Source of the DNA: Leptodactylus fallax
Lineage: Eukaryota; Chordata; Amphibia; Anura; Leptodactylidae
DNA length: 64,000 bases
Reading direction: 5' to 3'
Assembly: GCA_947044405.1 (NCBI GenBank)
Contig: CAMRHE010000462.1
Coordinates: forward strand, 531,001 to 595,000
A model generated the notes under the pieces. The model was given only the letters and a program-made list of their open reading frames with translations, ran no database searches and was not told the origin of the DNA. A program made the translations under genes and the position numbers. Shown here piece by piece: positions 56,300 to 64,000 of the stretch (position 1 is its first letter; every line of letters starts with the position of its first letter).

Positions 56300-57666
56300 C
56301 AGTGGAGAAAAAAAATATTTAATCAGCCACCAATTGTGCAAGTTCTCCCACTTAAAAAGATGAGAGAGGCCTGTAATTGTCATCATAGGTAGACCTCAAC
56401 TATGAGAGACAAAATGAGAAAACATATCTAGAAAATCACATTGTCTGATTTTTTAAGAATTTATTTGCAAATTATGGTGGAAAATAAGTATTTGGTCACC
56501 TATAAACAAGCAAGATTTCCGGCTCTCACAGACCTGTAACTTCTTCTTTAAGAGGCTCCTCAACCCTCCACTCATTTCCTGTAGTAATGGCACCTGTTTG
56601 ACATTGTTATCAGTATAAAAGACACCTGTCCACAACCTCAAACAGTCACATTTCAAACTCCACTATGGTGAAGGCCAAAGAGCTGTGGAAGGACACCAGA
56701 AACAAAATTGTAGACCTGCACCAGGCTGGGAAGACTGAATCTGCAATAGGCAAGCAGCTTGGTGTGAAGAAATCAACTATGGGATCAATAATTAGAAAAA
56801 GGAAGACATACAAGACCACTGATAATCTCCCTCTATCAGGGGCTCCACGCAAGATCTCACCCTGTGGGGTCAAAGTGATCACAAGAATGGTGAGCAAAAA
56901 TCCCAGAACCACACAGGGGGACCTAGTGAATGACCTGCAGAAAGCTGGGACTAACGTAACAAAGGCTACCGTCAGTAACACACTATGCTGCCAGGGACTC
57001 AGATCCTGCAGTGCCAGACGTGTCCCCCTGCTTTAAGCCAGTACATATCCAGGCCCGTCTGAAGTTTGCTAGAGAGCATTTGGATGTTCCAGAAGAGTAT
57101 TGAGAGAATGTCATATGGTCAGATGAAACCAAAGTAGAACTGTTTGGTAGAAACACAACTCGTTGTGTTTGGAGGAGAGTGAATGCTGAGTTGCATCCAA
57201 AGAACACCATACCTACTGTGAAGCATGGAGGTGGCAACATCATGCTTTGGGGCTGTTTCTCTGCAAAGGGACCAGGACGACTGATCCGTGTTCATGAAAG
57301 AATGAATGGGGCCATGTATCGTGAAATTTTGAGTGCAAACCTCCTTCCATCAGCAAGGGCATTGAAGATGAAACGTGGCTGGGTCTTTCAGCATGACAAT
57401 GATCCCAAGCACACCGCCAGGGCAACGAAGAAGTGGCTTCGCAAGAAGTATTTCAAGGTTTTGGAGTGGCCTAGCCAGTCTCCAGATCTCAACCCTATAG
57501 AAAACCTTTGGAGGGAGTTGAAAGTCCGTGTTGCCCAACGACAGCCTTAAAGCATCATTGCTCTAGAGGAGATTTGCATGGAGGAATGGGCCAACATACC
57601 AGCAACAGTGTGTGCCAACCTTGTGAAGACTTACAGAAAACATTTGACCTCTGTCATTGCCAACAA
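56300..57666 (+). mobile_element. Tc1-like element, DD34E (family A, copy 2), 3'-truncated
   Basis: The left end CAGTGGAGAAAAAAAATATT follows TA. It runs like copy 1 through the terminal repeat and transposase, then ends abruptly within ATTGCCAACAA at 57666, where a palindromic GGCCCC-family element starts. The right terminal repeat is lost, so the copy is immobile. Confidence 0.92.
56665..57663 (+). pseudogene. DD34E Tc1-like transposase (family A copy 2), broken
   Basis: [20 protein letters not shown]; helix-turn-helix [18 protein letters not shown]; hook [11 protein letters not shown]; second unit [19 protein letters not shown]. An extra T near 57032 shifts the frame after RRVPLL. TGA at about 57101 follows PEEY, and TAA at 57548 follows AQRQP. 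Catalytic blocks are intact in sequence: [11 protein letters not shown] (first Asp), [11 protein letters not shown] (second Asp), [11 protein letters not shown] (Glu), spacing 34. [15 protein letters not shown] is whole here, unlike copy 1. The C-terminus is cut at VIANN by the flanking element. Confidence 0.93.
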
Positions 57667-57870
57667 TGTGGAGCCTCAGCCTAAGGCCCCATGTAGCGGG
57701 CCACAGTGAAAAAGCACTGCAGGAAGGACTGCGGCGGAAACGCATCACAGTTTTTCCCGCAGTGCTTTTCACAGAAAGTCTGAAGAAAAAATGTGATGTG
57801 TTTCCGCCGCAGTCTTTTCCATAGCGTTTTTTTGTCTGTGGCTCGCTACGTGGGGCCTTAGTCTTAGGCT
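57667..57870. repeat. Palindromic GGCCCC-family element abutting a Tc1 copy
   Basis: Left TGTGGAGCCTCAGCCTAAGG then CCCCATGTAGCGGGCC; right GGCTCGCTACGTGGGGCCTT and AGTCTTAGG. Arms pair (GCACTGC..GGACTGCGGCGGAAACGC against GTTTCCGCCGCAGTC). The left boundary coincides with the break in the Tc1 element. Confidence 0.8.
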
Positions 57871-57890
57871 TCATGTAAAGGGATTGTCTC

Positions 57891-58020
57891 CAGGGCTGTG
57901 GAGTTGTTAGGCGAAGCCACCTACTCACCCAACAATATTAAAAATAATTAATCTTTTTATTTTGAAGCCGAGTCAGTGTCTTTTTTCCAACTCCACCCAA
58001 AATTGTCCCCAACTCCATGA
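57891..58020. repeat. hAT miniature element (GACTCC family), fragment
   Basis: CAGGGCTGTGGAGTTGTTAGG, then TTTTATTTTGAAGCCGAGTC and CCAACTCCACCCAAAATTG, CCCCAACTCCATGACTC. Both ends resemble the 36253 and 49495 copies, but the right terminus is degenerate. Confidence 0.7.
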
Positions 58021-58904
58021 CTCAAATTTCTTCTGTAGGAAAAGTTTATTTATGCAAATAAATGGGAGATCAGTGTAATACCTGGCTTTCCTGATACTAA
58101 CATAGTGGGGGCAGCTCATTATTATCACAATTCGTCTGGCTAATGGAGGGGGGGTCTCAAATTGGCAAGCTCCCTCTATGATGTCCACATTACCCTTTAC
58201 AGTTCAACATAATCCTCAAAACTGGATCATTTTGTAATCTGAGAAACAGATAAGAACTAAATGGGCGACACATCCTTTTCTTTTATTGGATTTTCATGGT
58301 CTTTGGAGCAATGTTAGACTATGAATATGACTATGAATATGGAGCAACAAGCAGTACAATGAAACCTACAAACAACAAGAAAAAGTTCTGCTTATTTTAT
58401 AGCATGTAAATAGCCTGACATTGCAAAGTCCTTTCCAATGCAGACTGACTGCAGAGGTGATAAATGGCCTGGGAATACAGCAAGTTGTGGGAGGTTGTGC
58501 ACCTGATATGATTATCTTTCCTTCCTTCTGACATAGGGGTCATGTCATGTATTCTTTCTATAACTTCCTGTCATTGTGGTGAGATAAGTAATACTTTGCA
58601 TTGTACAGTACTACAGACTGAACTGATACACCCCCTTGCCTATACACACACAAATTATGAAACAGAAGGTTGACAGTGCAAAGGTTCATGTCTGTGTAAT
58701 GAGAACGCTACGTTTTATCTGTTATTTGACTCCAATAACAGTGGTGCAACATATAAAAAGCACTTCTGTTTATTTAGAATGAAACTGCCTTAACCTATGG
58801 ACAGCTTGAATGAATTTGTATCCTTCATAGATTCTGAATAATAAACTTTCCAACTCAAAAAACTGCAAATATTGTGTGTCCCATTTCTGGAAATCCCCAT
58901 CACT
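58021..58904. other. Intron sequence without recognised genes
   Basis: No exon or transposon recognised. Confidence 0.45.
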
Positions 58905-59310
58905 AAGACAGTGGCTGACATTTATCAAGGCAAATGTGCCTCAAAAGTGGCCAAAAATGCAGATAAACTTGGTGCATTTTTGGCGCACTTGGGCACACCT
59001 CAGCCTCTGCGCTCTGCTTGCCACTTTTTTTTAGACAGATTGCAGGATAGGGTGGGAATCTAGGTGGGGCGGGACGTCCTAGTCTACCAGATTTACTATA
59101 GCTCACAGATCAATACCAGCACCTACATGTGCTAGAATTACTAAGAGGCCAGAGCTTCTTAGTAATAATACATTTTATTTATATAGTGCCAACATATTCC
59201 GCTACACTGTACAATTTGTACAGTATTAGTAATTCTGGGTAGTCAAACGCTCGTCGGGGAATCAGTTAAGACTGGTGTTAGAATTGCCAATCTTAATAAA
59301 TTCCCCTCAG
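58905..59310. repeat. Imperfect hairpin repeat interrupted by a SINE/L2 tail
   Basis: Left CTGACATTTATCAAGGCAAA, right GCCAATCTTAATAAATTCCCC. Between them 59160-59225 is a reversed tail fragment (ATTTTATTTATATAGTGCC, AACATATTCCGCTACACTGT). Related in layout to 20905 and 60200. Confidence 0.45.
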
Positions 59311-59572
59311 TGTTCCTGAATGGTATCTTCTTATAAATATATTTAAATAATACAAAAGCATGCAAATACACAAGGATTGCTACCTCAAACATTGTTTTCT
59401 TATACTTGTGAAAAAATAAGTTTTACTGTTTCTGAAGGGAGTTCTTTTTTAGTATTGATGCATGTTTCATTTGTGGAAAACCTATAATACTTCATATTAT
59501 CAATAAGGGTGCTATTATACACCTGCATTTTTGCTCACGTTAACACATGCATTTTTGGAAACCATTTTTTTT

Positions 59573-59760
59573 TTTTTTTTGCTTATTTTTTTTTAACTCA
59601 GTTTATTGAAAAGTGTACACCTATATTGCACAACATCACCACAAATGAAGATCATATACATCCGCATAACAGACATGGTAACTTTGCATGGCCACCACTC
59701 AGGTGCAGTATAGGTAATCAGCACATTGTGAAAACCAAAGCCTGAATCCATTTCATGTAT
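59573..59760 (-). repeat. Possible retroelement 3' end, antisense
   Basis: After a T-run (59566-59593) come AACTCAGTTTATTGAAAAGTG, CACAACATCACCACAAATG and CATGGTAACTTTGCATGG. On the minus strand this would end with a CAATAAA signal and an A-rich tail. No coding motif. Confidence 0.35.
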
Positions 59761-59836
59761 GTCTACCTTCAGTCTTATGTTAAATTAACCATTTAGAGGT
59801 TGTAAATTGGACCTATAGGAACAAACATTATATAGC

Positions 59837-60192
59837 GTTAGGCTAAGGCCCCACATAGCGAGCCAAAAAGCGCTGAAAGCACATCGCTTTTTTTTTTCAC
59901 ATCGCTTTCACAGAAAGTCCTCAGAGTTTTCCTCTGCGGATATTCTGTCCCTATTAAACCTATACGTTAAAGCATTTCCGTAGGTATAATTGACATGCTG
60001 CGATTTACAAAAATGCTCGCGTTTTTGAAATCACAGCATTTCCGTTGCAGATTTTTTGTCTGCAATGTGTGGATGGGATTAGCCAGAATCCCATCCACTT
60101 TGCAGGTACTGTAATACGTGGCGTTTTTTGCCACGGTGTTTCGGCAGCAGTCAAAAAGTTGCGTATTTGCAACATGGGGCCCCGGCCTTAAG
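59837..60192. repeat. Palindromic GGCCCC-family element
   Basis: TTAGGCTAAGGCCCCACATAG at the left and CAACATGGGGCCCCGGCCTTA at the right. Inside are TTTCCGTAGGTATAATTGAC, AATGCTCGCGTTTTTGAAAT and AGAATCCCATCCACTTTGC. One of the most complete copies. Confidence 0.75.
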
Positions 60193-60199
60193 GGGGAAT

Positions 60200-60665
60200 T
60201 ACTCCATTGCCCCACACTTTATGGGGGTTATTTATCAACTGCCCCTTTTTTGGCCATACTTTTCACATGTGCGCCTTTTTATTAGACTAGTTTTACTGTA
60301 GTGCTTATTTATGTCAGCTCACCTCCTTGTTAAATGTGCATGTTAGCTTAGATGCGCCTTTTTTGGCCATGTGCACTTTGTCCCTTTTGGGTCAAAAAGG
60401 CGCAATTGCCCCTTTCTAATGCAGTCTAACCTGATGGGCCCTTTTACGCTGCCCATGAACTGGAGTGCATTTAAAAAAGGTGCAAGTCATAAATACAGCG
60501 TGAAAAGGATATTCATTTCGGCAACGCCTTCTTTTCTCGACAAAAAGCAAAAGTGGTGAGAGCAGCATTACAGCATGAATAAAAGGCCCAAATGCTTTAT
60601 AAATGAAGCGTAGCGCAGAAAAAGACACCAAAGAGGCGAAAGTAGCTTAATAAATTGTTCCCCTA
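60200..60665. repeat. Hairpin repeat with GTTATTTATCAA / TTAATAAATTG ends
   Basis: Left GGGGGTTATTTATCAACTGC, right GTAGCTTAATAAATTGTTCCCC. Inner CCTTTTTTGGCCAT and GCGCCTTTTT motifs repeat. No coding capacity. Confidence 0.5.
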
Positions 60666-60812
60666 TGAATATTTACAGGTTGAGCCTTCCTTTTATAGAC
60701 TGGTTACTGGGCAGGACGGAGTGTTTAGCATTTTTGATAATAATGATTATTATTCTAAATTAGTAGTTTTATTATTAATTATTGATTTATTTTAACATTG
60801 TTTTTTTTTTAG

Positions 60813-60943
60813 GAAAGCTGTTTAAGTGTAAAGATCTACCACATCTTGCAGAATTTTTTTTGATGTTCTACAAAGATAAACCCATCGACTGGCTCCTTGA
60901 TCATTATCTCTGGGTAAAAGTGTGCAATCCTGAAAAAGATGCA
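60813..60943 (+). CDS. mgat4d: MGAT4-family exon h: acceptor-side motif
   Basis: The acceptor is a run of T ending in AG and the donor is GCA/GTGAGT. Two bases complete the Gly begun in exon g, and the exon leaves in phase 0. It encodes [15 protein letters not shown], then [15 protein letters not shown] and [25 protein letters not shown] and [10 protein letters not shown] are family signatures, and human MGAT4 genes break at the same KDA point. KLF, DLxH and FFLMFYK are the strongest MGAT4D-like characters. The next exon should start with a Cys-rich segment, but nothing matching it is found before the window ends. Confidence 0.95.
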
Positions 60944-61204
60944 GTGAGTTTCCTTTGAAATATTTTTGTTTTCTATATTCCACTGTTGTATCAATAAATC
61001 ATAAAAATTTCAATTAAATTGTTTACACACTTTCACAACATTAACAGTCTTTCTATTTTAGTTAGGGCACACCTTTAATATCAGATTTGTGTGGATCTAT
61101 CTCTTGGCACCCCGCTGATCAGCTCATTTAACCCTAAATGCCAAGGTGTTAGCGCATCTTGACATACTATTACCGTGAGCATGTGGCTCCCAGAGCGGGT
61201 GTTA

Positions 61205-61500
61205 GCTGTAAGGGTAAGTTCACATAGAGGAATTTGCTGCAGATTTGGCGCCAGATTCTGCCCCCGAATCAGCAGGAGATTCTGCCTCCTATTGTTTTCA
61301 ATGGGAGGCAGAGATTGCAGCAGGACACTGAAAAAATAAGCGTTCTGCTCAATCCCTGCTCATTAGGTCCATTCATCTGAGCCTAATGAGTAGCGGAAAG
61401 CCCGACTGAATGCCCTGCCCAGCCTGAAAACAGCAGTGGAAAATGAAGAGGCTTTCCTCTCCATTTTTTCGCCATTTGAACTTACCCTAGCAGCTAACAC
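61205..61500. repeat. Palindromic miniature element with AGGGTAAGTTCA ends
   Basis: Left AGGGTAAGTTCACATAGAGG, right CCATTTGAACTTACCCT. Centre TTTTCAATGGGAGGCAGAG, with CAGATTCTGCC repeated. No coding capacity. Confidence 0.65.
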
Positions 61501-62564
61501 ACTGCTCCATAACCCCGAGTTCAGGAGGTACCGATACGTATTTTCAGCAGCCCAGGTTGCCAGAACCCCACATACCTGGTTGATCCTGCCGCGATGAGAG
61601 GAAGTCTGCCTGTGCGTTTGTATAGGTTGACTTCCTGTATACACTGCAATACACGTGTATTACAGTGTATACTACTCAACCAGCAACCTAAAAATTAATA
61701 AAAGCAATACATATTTGGTATCGCCGTGTCCATAGCAACTTGTACAATAAAACTGAAACATTATTAAACTATTAAAAGTGATCAAACAATCATATGTACC
61801 CCCAATACAGTACCAATAAAAAGCACAGCTCCCTCCCCCCAACAAAAAATAAGCCCTTAACCAATTGTGTCAATGAAAAATAAAAATGTCACGGCCTCTC
61901 AGAAGATGGCGATGCAAAAACAATTGATAAATGTCTCCAAAGGTGATTTTGTTATGCAAAATTAATAATGCAGTTTGAGGGCTGCAGTTTTCAAAATGGG
62001 GTCACTTTACTTGGTACCTTTAGAGGCTCTGCAAACATGACATGGCATCCAGATACCAAACATCTAAATGTGCACTACAAAAGTCACATAGGGCTCCTTC
62101 ACATCTGCACCCTGCTGTGTCCCTAAACTGCCGTTTATGCCCACATATATGACACTGGTGCACCCAAGATAATGTACTTAATTTCATATAACTGCTGTTT
62201 GGGCACAGCCGGACACAGAAAGGAAGGAGTGCTATTTGTTTTGGTGTTTGGACATCATGCCATTTTTGCAGAGTCCTGAAATGCCAATAAAGAGGACTCC
62301 CATGACATGTGACTCCGTTTTGGAAACTGCACCCCTGAAGAAATTTATCCAGGGGTACAGTGAACATTTTTAACCTCAAAGTGTTGCATGAATTTATCTT
62401 CCAGACTTGAATGTGCAGCTGATGGTAAAATTTACAATTTTTCCAGGAATATGTCATTTCAGTGCGCAATATGTTTGTATCTACTGTGTATTGAGACTAT
62501 TGTCCCCAGGATACCTGCTTAACAGTTTTTGGAGTGTGTGTATCGATAGAAAAATAGCAATTTC
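61501..62564. repeat. Old dispersed repeat, uncertain class
   Basis: About 61660-62500 has sequence of a widespread frog type: TTTGGTATCGCCGTGTCC, ATGCAAAATTAATAATGC, GTTTTCAAAATGGGGTCAC, CCACATATATGACACTGG and CTGCACCCCTGAAGAAATTT. No open frame with motifs. It ends where the DIRS-like segment starts. Some of this class is also visible at 32880-33290. Confidence 0.4.
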
Positions 62565-64000
62565 TGGCTTATTTCATTGGGGGACACAGTACCATGGGTA
62601 TAGACCTGGCCACTAGGAGGCCGACACTGGGAATAGAAGGAAGGCAGCCGCTTGACCTTTCTTCAAACTGTCTCCACGCTTCAGCAGCAGGGTGCCATTA
62701 TCCCTGTCCCCGCTACAGAGCGTTTCCGGGGTTTTATTCCTAACCAGTTCACTGTTCCCAGGAAGGGCTCAACAGGTTAGACCATGTCCGCAGGTTCCTG
62801 CTGTCTATGGTGGCATCCCTGAAGACCAGTGAATTCCTGTCATCCATTGACATCCGTGACACTTACCTCCATATTCCCATAGTGCTGTGCCATCAGCATT
62901 TTCTTCGTTTCATGGTGGGTTTGCATCATTTTCAGTTTGTCGCTCTTCCTTTTGGGCTGGCCTCCGCCCCCGGAGTATTTGCCAAGGTGATGGCGTCCCT
63001 CATGGCCATCCTCTGTTCCAGAGGAGTTGCCATGATTCCATACTTGGACGAACTCCTGTTGAAAACCCCCTCCAAGATGGACAATCTGACCAGCGGGTTT
63101 GACTCGCTAATCAATGAGGAAAAGTCCTGCCTTGTGCTTCTCAGTGCATGGAATTCCTGGGCATGATCTTCAATAAGCACCAGGGCAAAATTCTCCCGGG
63201 ATCCAAGATCCTGGCTCTCCGATCCAGTGTGTCTCACCTTTAGAAGAACTGTCCGTGCTTTCTTCGGCTCTGCATGCGGGTCCTGGGTACAAACTTCAAA
63301 GCCATCCCTTTTGATTAGTTCCACTCGCGTCCTCTACAGTTGGCGATTCTAGCCTGCTGGGACAAGTCTCCGTCCAGCCTAGACCGCATGATTCTCCTGC
63401 CTACCTGAGTTTGCCAAGAGCTACTTTGGTGGCTCTCCTCCCCAGGAATCTCACAGGGGAAGTCCTTTCTTCCCCTCAGGTGATCTCCACTGACCTCAGT
63501 CTTTCCAGCTGGGGAGTGGTCTTTTGGTGCCTTGACCGTCCAGGTCCTGTGGACCAAAGCCGAGACCTCCCTCCAGATCAAACTACTGGAGCTGAGGGCC
63601 ATCCTCTTAGCCCTATTTCATTGGACCTCTCACCAGGAGCCTTGCAAGAAGCCTCCCTCTCTCTTCTGGGGTGGAGCGGCACATTCCTGCTCTGTCAGCA
63701 GTCCACATTCCAGGCATGGACAAATGGGCAGCAGACAACCTAAGTCAGAAAAAGCTTGATCAGGCGAGTGGTTGCTTCATCAGATGATCTTTCTCCAGCT
63801 GTGCTCCAAGTGGGGCATGCTCGATGTCTGCCTCTTCTCCTTCCGCCTGAAACACAAGTTCCCCCGCTATGTGGCCAGGTCCCAGGACCCTTGAGCCATC
63901 GCCGTCAATGCTCTTGTGATTCCCTGGTTGGACTTCCGCCTTCTGTACCTGTTCCCTCCTCCTCTCCCTTGGGTTCTCAAGACCAATGGGGTTAAAGCCA
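62565..64000 (+). mobile_element. DIRS-like retrotransposon fragment
   Basis: The segment starts near GGCTTATTTCATTGGGGGAC and runs off the window. It contains reverse transcriptase and RNase H regions of the DIRS type (see the coding entry). DIRS elements use a tyrosine recombinase rather than an integrase; that domain and the terminal repeats are not in view. GC-richer than the surrounding intron. Confidence 0.8.
62640..63993 (+). pseudogene. DIRS-like reverse transcriptase/RNase H, broken
   Basis: Reading across frames: LQQQGAIIPVP and RFRGFIPNQFTVPRKGST (fingers); SSIDIRDTYLHIPI (first catalytic Asp region; DIRS typically VDIKDAYLH); FLRFMVGLHHFQFVALPFGL and ASAPGVFAKVM; PYLDELLLKTPS, where the YLDD box reads YLDE. 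Then STDLSLSSWGVV (RNase H start, usually TDAS), LLELRAILLALFHW, and SKWGMLDVCLFSFRLKHKFP. Frameshifts occur at about 62780, 63120, 63540 and 63720, and stops separate the pieces. The fragment is incomplete at the right edge. Sense with the host gene. Confidence 0.82.

Overview
The window looks like intronic and exonic DNA of a large, repeat-rich vertebrate genome, most likely an amphibian and probably a frog. It holds eight short exons with clean GT-AG boundaries spread over 48 kb. The repeats include many Tc1/mariner families, CR1 and L2 non-LTR elements, an L1/Tx1-type element, a DIRS-like element, hAT and TTAA-flanked miniature elements, and numerous palindromic miniature repeats. There is no prokaryotic gene organisation. 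The frog assignment is an inference from repeat content.

Host gene: the only convincing cellular gene is a plus-strand MGAT4-family (GT54) N-acetylglucosaminyltransferase. Eight internal coding exons (12942-13103, 14627-14770, 22266-22399, 28397-28443, 29891-30004, 32507-32582, 52737-52851, 60813-60943) join in one open frame of 307 codons, with splice phases that match at every junction. They encode the coiled-coil stem and the first part of the catalytic domain, including a LEDD motif. The signal-anchor exon lies left of the window and the last exons lie right of it. Several residues (GKTG, LYAQPK, YYLQ, GKLF, DLxH followed by FFLMFYK) point to MGAT4D, while the rest is as conserved as MGAT4A/B.

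Layout: 1-12941 is the upstream intron, with a DD35E Tc1-like element, a DD37E element, a solo LTR and small palindromic elements. 12942-32582 holds six exons separated by introns with a DD34E Tc1 copy, two hAT-type elements with 8-bp target duplications (one built round an inverted minisatellite), palindromic miniature elements and a hammerhead-ribozyme-like retroelement tail. 32583-52736 is a 20-kb intron made mostly of transposons: a nearly complete antisense CR1 interrupted by a hAT miniature element, an antisense L2 interrupted by a young DD35E element, an L1/Tx1 fragment, a DD38E element inserted into an older Tc1 remnant, and TTAA miniature elements. 52737-60943 holds the last two exons, with two more Tc1 remnants, one of them a chimera. 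60944-64000 carries repeats and a DIRS-like reverse transcriptase fragment running off the end.

All transposase and reverse transcriptase frames seen are interrupted. The least damaged is the DD35E element at 40722-42404, with one in-frame stop and nearly identical long terminal inverted repeats. No database search was possible, so family names rest on motif spacing, terminal repeats and recognition of conserved protein motifs.
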